64,000 nt of DNA from Syntrophomonas palmitatica JCM 14374 (GTDB lineage: Bacteria; Bacillota; Syntrophomonadia; Syntrophomonadales; Syntrophomonadaceae): assembly GCF_001311885.1 (NCBI RefSeq), contig NZ_BBCE01000016.1, positions 1 to 64,000 of the forward strand, read 5' to 3'. The position numbers and the translations under genes were made by a program. A model generated the notes under the pieces. It did no database searches. It worked only from the letters and a program-made list of their open reading frames with translations, and was not told the origin of the DNA. Below are positions 52,195-60,791 of this stretch, piece by piece. Positions within the stretch are counted from its first letter, which is position 1, and every line of letters starts with the position of its first letter.

Positions 52195-53193
52195 ATGCTT
52201 GTTTCCTGGAATTCTACCAACCAGTGCAATATGTTCTGCGACCACTGTTATCGCGAAGCCGGAGCCAGATTGGAAGAAGAACTTAGTACAGATGAAGCTA
52301 AAAAGCTCTTGCGGGAAATCAAAAGAGCCGGATTCCGCATCATGATATTCAGCGGAGGCGAGGCCATGCTGCGTCCGGATATTTATGAATTAGGGGCTTA
52401 CGCGGCCGAAATAGGCTTAAGACCGGTTCTCGGCACCAATGGCACTTTAATAACCCCCGAAGCAGCTCGTAAACTGAAAGACGCAGGTTTCATGGCCGCG
52501 GCTGTCAGTATTGACAGTCTGGACAAAGAAAAGAATGACAGGTTCCGGCGTTTTGAAGGCGCGTTGGAATTAGCCTTGCAGGGTATTGAGAACCTGAAAG
52601 CAGCTGGTATAGCCGTGCAAATAAATACTACGGTGATGGAATGGAACCTGGAAGAAATAGACGCCATTATAGATTTTGCCGCAGCTAAAAAGGCGATGGG
52701 GCATCATCTCCTGTTCCTTGTTCCTACCGGAAGGGCAATTAATATCGAAGAAGAAGCCTTGCGAGTGGCGAAATATGAAAAAACCCTGGCTCATATCATG
52801 GAAAGGCAGAAAACTGTGGATATTGAACTGAAACCGACCTGTGCTCCGCAATTTATGCGCATAGCTGATAAGAAGGGTATAAACCTGCGTTTCAGCCGGG
52901 GATGCCTGGCGGGAATCAGCTATTGTATAATCAGTCCCCGCGGTGATGTTCAACCCTGTGCCTACCTTAATATCCCGTTGGGTAATGTAAAAGAACAACC
53001 ATTTGATGAAATATGGCGGGATAATGATATGTTCAAGGCTTTGCGCAGTGAGGAATACAAAGGCAAATGCGGAATCTGTGATTACCGCCAGCGCTGCGGC
53101 GGCTGCAGAGCCAGGGCTTATTATTACAGCGGAGGCGATTATATGGCGGAAGACAGCTGGTGTTTATATAAGCCTCAGGGGCAAATATCATGA
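52195..53193 (+). CDS. ahbD: AhbD/NirJ2-like radical SAM haem synthase
   Basis: A 332-residue radical SAM enzyme that would decarboxylate Fe-coproporphyrin III to haem, the last step of the siroheme route. Motifs: CNMFCDHCYREAG (SAM cluster), IFSGGEAMLRPDI, and auxiliary cluster cysteines CGICDYRQRCGGC. ATG 52195 has GGAGGTG 7 bases upstream. It overlaps ahbA by four bases (ATGA). The NirJ2-like N-terminus MLVSWNSTNQCN supports AhbD rather than AhbC, but this is by resemblance. Confidence 0.86.
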   Translation: MLVSWNSTNQCNMFCDHCYREAGARLEEELSTDEAKKLLREIKRAGFRIMIFSGGEAMLRPDIYELGAYAAEIGLRPVLGTNGTLITPEAARKLKDAGFMAAAVSIDSLDKEKNDRFRRFEGALELALQGIENLKAAGIAVQINTTVMEWNLEEIDAIIDFAAAKKAMGHHLLFLVPTGRAINIEEEALRVAKYEKTLAHIMERQKTVDIELKPTCAPQFMRIADKKGINLRFSRGCLAGISYCIISPRGDVQPCAYLNIPLGNVKEQPFDEIWRDNDMFKALRSEEYKGKCGICDYRQRCGGCRARAYYYSGGDYMAEDSWCLYKPQGQIS

Positions 53194-53662
53194 ATATTAA
53201 TTTAACCGCAATTGATCGCAAGATATTGAATCTCCTGCAGCAATCATTTCCGATCAGCTCTCAACCCTATGCCTGGCTGGCCAAACAACTGGATATAACC
53301 GAAACAGAATTACTGGAACGGATAGCTATTATGAAAAAAGCCGGTATTATTCGCAGGTTGGTGCGGTTATGGACTCGAAAAAACTGGGATTTTCATCTAC
53401 CTTATGTGCTTGTCGGGTTGCAGAGCAGGATATAGAAAATGCAGCCGCCATTATCAACGCTGTACCAGGAGTAACCCATAACTACCAGCGTGATCATGAC
53501 TATAACCTGTGGTTTACTTTAACCTGCGAAAATGAGGAAACCCTGCAGAAAACCATCAAGGATCTGGAACAAGCAATAGGATATGAAATAGCCTCTATGC
53601 CCGCGGCAAGGGTTTATAAGATTAGAGTAGCTCTGGACATGGGTGAAAATAATGCTATATGA
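53190..53662 (+). CDS. ahbA: Siroheme decarboxylase subunit AhbA/NirD-like (apparent frameshift)
   Basis: An Lrp/AsnC-like protein that with AhbB decarboxylates siroheme to 12,18-didecarboxysiroheme. The winged-helix N-terminus ends in AGIIRRL; the C-terminal half has VTHNYQRDHDYNLWFTLTC. The frame stops at 53435; one G added at 53360-53361 restores IIRRLGAVMDSKKLGF and continues to 53662. Length 157-158 residues is normal. The ATG overlaps the stop of ahbD, and its own end overlaps ahbB. Confidence 0.88.
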
Positions 53663-54122
53663 TAAATTAGACAGGGAAATAATTAAATTCTTACAAGGCA
53701 GCTTGCCGTTAGAATCTCGTCCCTATGCTGAACTGGCCGAGCATTTGCAGGTTAGCGAAGAGGAGATTGTTGCCCGCATCGGCAGTCTGGCTGACCGCGG
53801 CATAATAAGGAGGCTGGGGGCTGTACTGCGCCACCAGCGGGCGGGTTACCGAGTAAATGCCATGGTGGCCTGGAAAACAGATGTTAGTAATCAGGATCGT
53901 TCCGGGCAGATTATGGCTGAATTTCCACAGGTGAGTCATTGTTATTTGCGGGAGGTACCACCTGATTTTGCATATAATTTGTTTTCCATGATCCACGCCC
54001 GCAGTGAGGAAGAACTAAAACATCTTGTGGCAGAGATATCCTTGCGTACAGGCTTGGACGATTATCTGGTTATACGCAGTATAAAAGAAATGAAAAAGGT
54101 TAGTATGGAATACTATCGTTAA
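53652..54122 (+). CDS. ahbB: Siroheme decarboxylase subunit AhbB/NirL-like
   Basis: Second Lrp-like subunit of siroheme decarboxylase, 157 residues. It carries AELAEHLQVSEEEI and GIIRRLGAVLRHQRAGYRVNAM, the conserved region that holds a catalytic histidine in this family. ATG 53652 is preferred; GTG 53643 is in frame. It overlaps ahbA. Both subunits being intact (ahbA after repair) supports a working siroheme-to-haem branch. Confidence 0.9.
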   Translation: MLYDKLDREIIKFLQGSLPLESRPYAELAEHLQVSEEEIVARIGSLADRGIIRRLGAVLRHQRAGYRVNAMVAWKTDVSNQDRSGQIMAEFPQVSHCYLREVPPDFAYNLFSMIHARSEEELKHLVAEISLRTGLDDYLVIRSIKEMKKVSMEYYR

Positions 54123-54184
54123 ACAGGGAATAATTGATTATTGTTAATTATTCAGAGCTATTGCATAATCAACGGGGGTTCATA

Positions 54185-55474
54185 ATGAAGAATACAAATA
54201 AATCAGAAGAATTATTCGGCATTGCTCAGCAGATAATACCAGGGGGAGTCAACAGCCCGGTACGAGCCTTTAAATCTGTGGAATCAAGCCCTATTTTTAT
54301 TGATAGGGCCAGCGGCGCCAGGTTATATGATGTTGATGGCAACGAATATATTGATTATGTAGCTTCCTGGGGTCCGTTGATACTTGGACACAGCCATCCT
54401 GCAGTGGTTGAAGCTGTCTGCTCTGCTGCCGAGAGGGGTACCAGTTATGGAGCGCCCTGTGCAGCCGAAATTGAACTGGCGCAGATGATCTGTGAAGCTA
54501 TTCCTTCAGTGGAAATGGTGCGCATGGTCAATTCCGGCACGGAAGCTGCCATGAGCGCGCTGAGGTTGGCGCGGGCTGTGACCGGTCGGGACAAGGTGGT
54601 GAAATTTGAAGGTTGTTATCATGGCCATGCCGATAGTTTTTTAATTAAAGCCGGCTCAGGTCTTTTAACGGCTGGAGTGCCAAGCAGCCCCGGGATACCC
54701 TCCGGACTGGCTGAGAATACCCTGATTGCTCGTTACAACGATATGCAATCAGTCGAAGATATTTTTAAAAAATATGGGCATGATATTGCCGCAGTTATTG
54801 TTGAACCTGTTGCTGGCAATATGGGCTTGGTACTTCCTGACCCTGATTTCTTGCCGGCACTGAGGAAATTAACCGAGCTTTATGGCAGTTTGCTTATCTT
54901 TGATGAAGTAATCAGCGGGTTCCGCGTAGGGTATGGCGGTTTTCAGAATATTATCAACGTTAAACCTGACCTGACCACATTGGGTAAAATAATCGGCGGA
55001 GGGTTACCGGTCGGCGCCTATGGCGGCAAAAAAGAAATAATGACCAGGATAGCTCCCGAAGGTGATGTTTACCAGGCCGGAACTTTATCCGGCAATCCTT
55101 TGGCCATGGCTGCAGGAGTGGCTGCATTAAAGCAGCTTCGCGACCATGATTGGTATGACCGCCTTGAAGTTATGAGCTATTTATTGTGCAATCGTCTCAA
55201 GGCTGTTTTTGAGGACCATGATTACAATGTGAATATTAACCGCTTTGCTTCTATGTTCTGCCTTTTCTTTACTGATAGAGAGGTAAATGATTATGATGCG
55301 GTTATGAGCTGTAATACCAGGGAATATGCGCGTTTTTACCGCGAAATCCTTAAAGAGGGGGTTTATTTGCCTCCGGCCCAGTTTGAGGTGTCTTTTGTAT
55401 CTTGCGCACACGAGCTGGAAGATTTAGATAAAACAGTAGAAGCAGTAAGCAGGGTGCTGGACAGGATATTATAA
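54185..55474 (+). CDS. hemL: Glutamate-1-semialdehyde 2,1-aminomutase
   Basis: A PLP enzyme that converts glutamate-1-semialdehyde to 5-aminolevulinate. Motifs: GGVNSPVRAF, RMVNSGTEAAMSALRLARA, IFDEVISGFRVGYGG, and the PLP lysine Lys268 in TTLGKIIGGGLPVGAYGG. About 429 residues. ATG 54185 follows GGGGG; the upstream in-frame codons lack a site. It closes the haem cluster and, with hemA, provides the C5 route. Confidence 0.94.
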   Translation: MKNTNKSEELFGIAQQIIPGGVNSPVRAFKSVESSPIFIDRASGARLYDVDGNEYIDYVASWGPLILGHSHPAVVEAVCSAAERGTSYGAPCAAEIELAQMICEAIPSVEMVRMVNSGTEAAMSALRLARAVTGRDKVVKFEGCYHGHADSFLIKAGSGLLTAGVPSSPGIPSGLAENTLIARYNDMQSVEDIFKKYGHDIAAVIVEPVAGNMGLVLPDPDFLPALRKLTELYGSLLIFDEVISGFRVGYGGFQNIINVKPDLTTLGKIIGGGLPVGAYGGKKEIMTRIAPEGDVYQAGTLSGNPLAMAAGVAALKQLRDHDWYDRLEVMSYLLCNRLKAVFEDHDYNVNINRFASMFCLFFTDREVNDYDAVMSCNTREYARFYREILKEGVYLPPAQFEVSFVSCAHELEDLDKTVEAVSRVLDRIL

Positions 55475-55488
55475 AGGAGGGGAAGCCT

Positions 55489-56268
55489 GTGGAGTACACT
55501 GCTGACTGGGATTGGTTTGTAAAAAGGTTTGAAGGCATGAGCCGCATAGATTTAACCGCCTATAAAAGACCGCAGATGGAGCGGCGAATTAATAGTTTCA
55601 TGCGTACTGTCGGTGTACCGGACTACAAAAGTTTTGTTGATCTGCTTTTAAATGATAAGGTTGTCTATCGCAGATTTTTAGATCATATTACCATTAATGT
55701 ATCCGAATTTTTCCGCAACCCCAACCACTGGGAGGTGCTGGAGAAGGAAATCGTTCCCGTATTATTAAAAGACAAGAATTCGTTGAAGGTCTGGAGTGCC
55801 GGTTGTTCGACGGGTGAAGAACCCTATTCGCTGGCTATGATGTTTAAGGGAAAAAATATTAACATCAGTGAGAAAATTTTAGCTACAGATATAGATATGG
55901 ATGTACTTGAAAAGGCGAGTATGGGAATTTATTCTGATAAGGCCGCCCAAACCGCACCTGATACATACCGAAATAGGTATTTTACCCGTGAAGGGGATTT
56001 CTTCCGGGTTAATGATGACATTAAAAAAATGATCAAATTTGAACGGCAGGATTTATTAAAGGATCAGTTTGGCCGGGGATTTGATTTAATTTTATGTCGA
56101 AATGTAGTTATTTATTTTACTGAGGAAACCAAGCAAAAGCTATATCATAAATTTTCCGAAGCCTTAAGACCTCAAGGAGTGCTTTTTATAGGCAGCACCG
56201 AACAAATATTTCAGGCGAGGGATATGGGATTGCAGTCCATCGCCACGTTCTTTTACAAGAAAATATAA
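55489..56268 (+). CDS. cheR: CheR-type chemotaxis protein methyltransferase (orphan)
   Basis: A 259-residue SAM-dependent methyltransferase that methylates glutamates on chemoreceptors. An N-terminal helical domain is followed by the catalytic fold (VWSAGCSTGEEPYSLAM, ILATDID, ILCRNVVIYF, GSTEQIF). GTG 55489 follows AAAGGAGGGG, 14 bases after hemL. No other chemotaxis genes are nearby, so its partner receptors lie elsewhere; co-transcription with the haem genes is plausible. Confidence 0.92.
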   Translation: MEYTADWDWFVKRFEGMSRIDLTAYKRPQMERRINSFMRTVGVPDYKSFVDLLLNDKVVYRRFLDHITINVSEFFRNPNHWEVLEKEIVPVLLKDKNSLKVWSAGCSTGEEPYSLAMMFKGKNINISEKILATDIDMDVLEKASMGIYSDKAAQTAPDTYRNRYFTREGDFFRVNDDIKKMIKFERQDLLKDQFGRGFDLILCRNVVIYFTEETKQKLYHKFSEALRPQGVLFIGSTEQIFQARDMGLQSIATFFYKKI

Positions 56269-56346
56269 AGTCAGGGATTGTCGCCAGGCAAAAACTTTGT
56301 CAGCAATAAATTTGAAAAAAGCAGGAAAAATAAGATATGTATCGAA

Positions 56347-56480
56347 ATGATTATGGTGGTATTTTCTTATCGTGAAAAAGGGGGGAAGGTTCAAATACTT
56401 TTGCCGGTAAAATTGCCGAAGGCAAAGATATACAAGAAATTCTTTTGGAGGTGATCGGTCGAGTTATTAGGATCATATAA
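56347..56480 (+). other. Possible short gene with a frameshift in the cheR-etfB gap
   Basis: If one G is added to the G6 run near 56381, a reading of about 44 codons results (MIMVVFSYREKGGEG, then NTFAGKIAEGKDIQEILLEV). The second half looks amphipathic and coding-like, but there is no clear ribosome binding site. The 255-base gap (56269-56523) shows nothing else that I can support. Confidence 0.2.
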
Positions 56481-56529
56481 GGAAAAATAACCCTAAAAAC
56501 CAATTATCAGATGAAAAGGAGGAATGACC

Positions 56530-57282
56530 TTGAAGGTTGTAGTATGTGTTAAGCAGACATTTGACACAGAGGCCAAGATCGAAATAAAGGATGGCAAAAT
56601 CGCAGATGCGGGTATCAATCTGATCATTAATCCCTATGACGAGGTAGCAGTAGAAGGTGCTATTCAGCTGAAGGAAAAGGGAGTAGCCACAGAAATCGTG
56701 GTTGTTTCCGCCGGCTCCGACAAAGCTATGGATGCTATCCGTACCGCTCTGGCCATGGGCGCAGACCGGGGCATACTTGTTACTATCGATGCTGCTGCTG
56801 ATGAATATGCCAGAGCAGTTGCCCTCGCCGAAGCTATCAAAGCTGAGAACCCGGACATTGTCCTGGCTGGCCATGTTGCTGCCGATGACGGTTCTTCACA
56901 GGTTCCGACCCGTATAGCTGAAATACTCGGCTTACCACATATCAATGTTATTACCAGCCTGGAGATTGCTGGCGGCAAGGCTGTAGCCAGCAGCGAAGCT
57001 GATGGCGGAACTCAGGTTACTGAGGTTGCCATTCCTGCGGTTATTTCCAGTCAGGTTAGCTGGAATGAACCCCGGTATCCTTCCATGAAGGGTATCATGG
57101 CAGCTAAAAAGAAACCGGTTGCCACTGTAGCTGGCAAAGCTGCTGACAACAAGACCAAGATTGTCGAATTCTCTCTGCCCGCTGCCAAACAGGCCGGTGT
57201 TAAGATTGAAGACGAGCCCGATGTAGCAGCAGCTAAACTGGCTGACTGGATGAAGAATACCGTTAAGGTAGACGTGAAATAA
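56530..57282 (+). CDS. etfB: Electron transfer flavoprotein, beta subunit
   Basis: The AMP/FAD-carrying beta subunit of ETF, which accepts electrons from acyl-CoA dehydrogenases in beta-oxidation. Motifs: CVKQTFDTEAKI, NPYDEVAVEGAIQLKE, AGHVAADDGSSQVPTRIAE. About 251 residues. TTG 56530 is preferred over ATG 56524: AAAGGAGG ends at 56522, which is too close to the ATG. It is followed by etfA after 38 bases. The next gene is a membrane FeS oxidoreductase, the quinone-linked partner. Confidence 0.93.
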   Translation: MKVVVCVKQTFDTEAKIEIKDGKIADAGINLIINPYDEVAVEGAIQLKEKGVATEIVVVSAGSDKAMDAIRTALAMGADRGILVTIDAAADEYARAVALAEAIKAENPDIVLAGHVAADDGSSQVPTRIAEILGLPHINVITSLEIAGGKAVASSEADGGTQVTEVAIPAVISSQVSWNEPRYPSMKGIMAAKKKPVATVAGKAADNKTKIVEFSLPAAKQAGVKIEDEPDVAAAKLADWMKNTVKVDVK

Positions 57283-57320
57283 TTGCAAATTTGATTTGCT
57301 GAAATAAAGGAGGGTAATTG

Positions 57321-58274
57321 ATGGCAGGAACATGGGTATTTGTAGAACAAAGAGACGGTAATATCCGTAAAGTTACTTTTGAAATGCTTTCCCAGGCCAA
57401 GAAATTCGGGGATGAAGTAGTTGCTGTTCTGTTTGGCAAAGGTGTAAAAGGCATCGCCGGCGAATTTGGCAAATACGGTGCTGACAAGGTCCTGGTAGCA
57501 GAAGCAGACGTTTTTGCTGATTACAACACCGGTGCTTATGTAGCACAGATGGTGGCTATGATCAACGAAATGAAACCCAATGCGATACTGTTTGCTCACA
57601 GCTTTAACGGCCGTGACTTTGCATCCCGCCTGGCTCAGAAACTGGAAGCCGGTCTGGCAACTGATGCTATCGGTGCTGAAATCAGCGCTGGCAAAGGCGT
57701 ATTCACCAGAGCTATCTATGCCGGTAAAGCCCTGGCCAAGGTGGAAATCACCACCAGCCCGATTCTGGCTACTATTCGTCCTGGTGTATTCGAAGTTGCT
57801 GAAGCTGGCGGCGCTGGCGCAGTTGTTGACGCAGCTGTTGCCGCTGGTGCAGGTGATGTATACCAGACTGTTAAGGAATTCAAACCCACTATATCTGCTC
57901 GTCCCGAACTGACAGAAGCTGCTGTAGTTGTTTCCGGCGGCCGCGGCTGCAAAGGCCCCGAAGGCATCAAACTGGTTGAGCAGCTGGCTGACATGCTGGG
58001 TGCAGGTGTTGGCGGTTCCCGTGCCGCTATCGACTCTGGCTGGCTGGGCCATGAACTGCAGGTAGGCCAGACCGGTAAAGTTGTTAACCCGAATCTTTAT
58101 GTTGCTTGCGGAATATCTGGAGCCATCCAGCATCTGGCTGGCATGTCCTCCTCCAAATTCATCGCAGCGATTAATACCGACCCTGAAGCTCCCATATTCA
58201 ACGTATCTGATTTTGGCGTAGTTGCCGATCTCTTTAAAGTAATCCCGGTTCTTTGCGGTGAACTGAAGAAATAG
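57321..58274 (+). CDS. etfA: Electron transfer flavoprotein, alpha subunit
   Basis: The FAD-binding alpha subunit, about 318 residues. The C-terminal FAD domain has VSGGRGCKGPEGIKLVEQLA, GSRAAIDSGWLGHELQVGQT and ACGISGAIQHLAGMSSSKFI. AAGGAGGG precedes ATG 57321. It forms a heterodimer with EtfB. Codon use is GC-richer with strongly preferred codons (GCT, GGC, CTG) than that of the regulators nearby, which suggests high expression. Confidence 0.94.
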   Translation: MAGTWVFVEQRDGNIRKVTFEMLSQAKKFGDEVVAVLFGKGVKGIAGEFGKYGADKVLVAEADVFADYNTGAYVAQMVAMINEMKPNAILFAHSFNGRDFASRLAQKLEAGLATDAIGAEISAGKGVFTRAIYAGKALAKVEITTSPILATIRPGVFEVAEAGGAGAVVDAAVAAGAGDVYQTVKEFKPTISARPELTEAAVVVSGGRGCKGPEGIKLVEQLADMLGAGVGGSRAAIDSGWLGHELQVGQTGKVVNPNLYVACGISGAIQHLAGMSSSKFIAAINTDPEAPIFNVSDFGVVADLFKVIPVLCGELKK

Positions 58275-58292
58275 TTTTCTCTCGGAGAGGCT

Positions 58293-58334
58293 GGTGTTTG
58301 CTGGATATACGTCAGGTATATCCAGTAATACACC
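58293..58334 (+). other. Intercistronic hairpin between etfA and the membrane FeS oxidoreductase
   Basis: CTGGATATAC (58301-58310) pairs with GTATATCCAG (58316-58325) around a 5-base loop; outer GGTGT (58293-58297) and ACACC (58330-58334) extend it past an internal bulge. There is no T-tract, so an mRNA processing or stability element that sets relative expression is more likely than a terminator. Confidence 0.55.
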
Positions 58335-58365
58335 TCGTCGTTTGTATAAGGAGGGAATTTTGTAA

Positions 58366-60501
58366 ATGATGTTTGGATTTGAACCACTAGAAGGCGGTTA
58401 TGAGGTTCCAATGCGCGTAGTTGGAGCCAATGTTCCCTTTGAATGGCTTATTTATGTAATCATGTTGATTCCCGTATGCGTATTCCTGTATGGTTTCTTT
58501 AAACGGGTTCAGGTATGGTTGTTAGCCAAAGGCGAGCTGCACCGCAATGACAAAGTGGGCGCTCGTATTTGGTCATGGTTTGTTTTTTCCTTTGCTCAAG
58601 CTCGGGTAATCAGAAAACCTCTGGCAGGATGGATGCATTTCTTCCTGTTCTGGGGCTTCTTGCTTCTCTTTATGGCCGCTGGAATCGATGCCATGCATAA
58701 TATGATCGGATGGCCTCATCTGGCAGGCGGAATGTATATCGGAATGTCCTGGATAGTAGACGTTTTTGGTTTCCTCGCTATGATAGGCATCGTTGTTCTG
58801 GCTTTCATCAGATACGTCCAGAAGCCTGAACGCCTGAATGACACCAATAGCGCCGATGGTTGGATGATACTTCTTATTTTCGCTATCCTGCTGACTGGTT
58901 TCTTCATTGAAGGTCTGAGAATTGCGGCTCAAATCAAACTTTCCACTACCCTTTCCCAGATTGCTTATGAACAGACTGCTTCACCCTTCGGCTGGCTTTT
59001 CGCGGCTATGTTTGGGGGTATAAGTCTGGAATCAGCCCTTATGTGGCACCGCATTCTGTGGTGGTTCCACATGGCGATAGCGTTCCTCTTCATCGCTTTG
59101 GTTCCCTTTACCAAGCTGTGGCATATATTTGCCAGCATGCTGAACTATGCTTTCCGTGATCTGGAACCTTCCGCATGCCGCATGGTAGAGAATATTGAGG
59201 AAGCTACCACTTTTGGCGTAGAGAACATCGAAGACTTTGGCTGGAAGGATTTAATGGATCTCGATGCTTGTATCCGCTGCGGACGCTGTCAGGAACAGTG
59301 CCCGGCTTACAACACCGGCAAGCACTTGAATCCAAAATTAACCCTTATCCAGGCTATGAAAAAGCACCTGGACGCCAAAGCTCCTTACCTGATTGAAGCC
59401 AAGGCCAGCGGAGCGGCTGATGAAGCTGCTGAAGTAGCTATGACCGAAGAAGCAGCCGCTGATGTTAATCCTATGGAGCAGAGTCTGCTTTATGACGTGG
59501 TGACAACCGATGTTATCTGGGATTGCACCAACTGCCGCGCCTGTATGGAACACTGCCCGATGTTCATCGAGCATATTCCGAAGATCGTTGAAATGCGCCG
59601 CAACCTGGTTATGTGGCAGGGTGACATGCCTGGTGAAGCTCAGATGGCTTTCACCAACATGGAGCGCAACTACAACCCGTGGGGTGTTGGCTGGGCCAAC
59701 CGCGCCGGGTGGCTGGAAGAAAGAGGCGTACGCGATCTGGTCAACCTGCTGCCTGAAGATGGCAAACCGTTTGAATACCTGCTCTATGCAGGCTGTGCGG
59801 TTTCCTTCGATGACAGGTATAAGAAGGTCGGCGAAGCCCTGGTAAGACTGCTCAACAAAGCGGGAGTAAGCTTCGGTTATCTGGGAACAGAAGAGTTCTG
59901 CTGCGGTGACTCTGCCCGCAGATTGGGCAATGAATACCTCTATCAGACTCTGGTGAACCAGAACCTGGAATCCTTTAACAACTACGGAGTAAAGAAAATC
60001 ATCGTAGTTTGCCCGCATGGTTATACTGCTCTGAAGAATGAATACCCGCAAATGGGCGGTAAGTATGAAGTCTATCACTACACTGAAATCCTGGCCAAAC
60101 TGGTGGCTGAAGGCAAACTGAAGGGGGCCAAACCCTTGAATGCCAAGGTCACTTATCATGATTCCTGCTTCCTGGGACGTCATAATAATGTTTATGAAGA
60201 ACCCAGAGCGGTTTTAAAGACGGCCGGATGCAACGTGATAGAAATCGAGAAATCCAAAAACTTTGGCTTCTGCTGCGGTGCCGGCGGCGGTCGTATGTGG
60301 TTGGAAGAACATGCGGTTGAAGGTTACAAACGTATCAATGATACCCGTACCGATCAATTGCTGGTACCCAATCCTGAAATGATCGTAACCAACTGCCCCT
60401 TCTGCCTGACCATGATATCTGATGGCGTCAAAGGCGCGGAAGCGGAAGAACAGACCAAAGTATTTGACGTGGCTGAGGTACTCTGGAAAGCCATGGAATA
60501 G
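58366..60501 (+). CDS. Membrane FeS oxidoreductase (DUF224/HdrD-like), ETF:menaquinone oxidoreductase
   Basis: A 711-residue protein. About five membrane helices in residues 20-250 resemble NarI-type cytochrome b subunits with helix histidines (WMHFFLFWGF, ALMWHRILWWFHMAI). Two [4Fe-4S] motifs follow (CIRCGRCQEQCPAYN, CTNCRACMEHCPMF), then two CCG-type domains (EEFCCGDSARRLG, FGFCCGAGGGRMW). This is the architecture proposed to link ETF with the menaquinone pool in syntrophic fatty acid oxidisers, where it supports reverse electron transfer. It lies directly after etfBA. GGAGGG precedes the ATG. Confidence 0.9.
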   Translation: MMFGFEPLEGGYEVPMRVVGANVPFEWLIYVIMLIPVCVFLYGFFKRVQVWLLAKGELHRNDKVGARIWSWFVFSFAQARVIRKPLAGWMHFFLFWGFLLLFMAAGIDAMHNMIGWPHLAGGMYIGMSWIVDVFGFLAMIGIVVLAFIRYVQKPERLNDTNSADGWMILLIFAILLTGFFIEGLRIAAQIKLSTTLSQIAYEQTASPFGWLFAAMFGGISLESALMWHRILWWFHMAIAFLFIALVPFTKLWHIFASMLNYAFRDLEPSACRMVENIEEATTFGVENIEDFGWKDLMDLDACIRCGRCQEQCPAYNTGKHLNPKLTLIQAMKKHLDAKAPYLIEAKASGAADEAAEVAMTEEAAADVNPMEQSLLYDVVTTDVIWDCTNCRACMEHCPMFIEHIPKIVEMRRNLVMWQGDMPGEAQMAFTNMERNYNPWGVGWANRAGWLEERGVRDLVNLLPEDGKPFEYLLYAGCAVSFDDRYKKVGEALVRLLNKAGVSFGYLGTEEFCCGDSARRLGNEYLYQTLVNQNLESFNNYGVKKIIVVCPHGYTALKNEYPQMGGKYEVYHYTEILAKLVAEGKLKGAKPLNAKVTYHDSCFLGRHNNVYEEPRAVLKTAGCNVIEIEKSKNFGFCCGAGGGRMWLEEHAVEGYKRINDTRTDQLLVPNPEMIVTNCPFCLTMISDGVKGAEAEEQTKVFDVAEVLWKAME

Positions 60502-60519
60502 TGATTTAGAACTTTATTA

Positions 60520-60565
60520 AGCAGGGGATTAACTGCGCAGCAGCTAATCCCCTGCTTTTATTTTT
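60520..60565 (+). terminator. Strong terminator of the etf operon
   Basis: A perfect 12-bp stem AGCAGGGGATTA (60520-60531) with TAATCCCCTGCT (60545-60556), followed by TTTATTTTT. Confidence 0.9.
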
Positions 60566-60603
60566 AATACGATAACGCTGTCACCCGTCGAGCAGATTTG
60601 TTC

Positions 60604-60655
60604 TTGCTGGTTTTTTCCGGTCTATAAAACGTTTGCAGGCAGGAAAAACCAGCAA
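60604..60655. repeat. Long-loop inverted repeat upstream of the thiolase gene
   Basis: TTGCTGGTTTTTTCC (60604-60618) pairs with GGAAAAACCAGCAA (60642-60655), one T bulged, around a 23-base loop. Its position about 140 bases before the thiolase gene fits a regulatory site or leader structure. Confidence 0.5.
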
Positions 60656-60791
60656 ATAGCGAATAAAAAGAAAATAAAGACATGAAACCATAAAATGGAT
60701 AAGCATCATAATTAACCTTAAGGAGGTGCATATTGAAGATAGGTTAATCCATTCAATAAATTAAGATAATATTTAGGGGGGTAATAGACAA

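Noticed and set aside
57051-58133. A 360-codon open frame antisense to etfB and etfA
   Set aside because: It is the mirror of strongly biased codon use in the etf genes; no ribosome site or known domain. The long antisense frame at 59338-60183 is rejected for the same reason.
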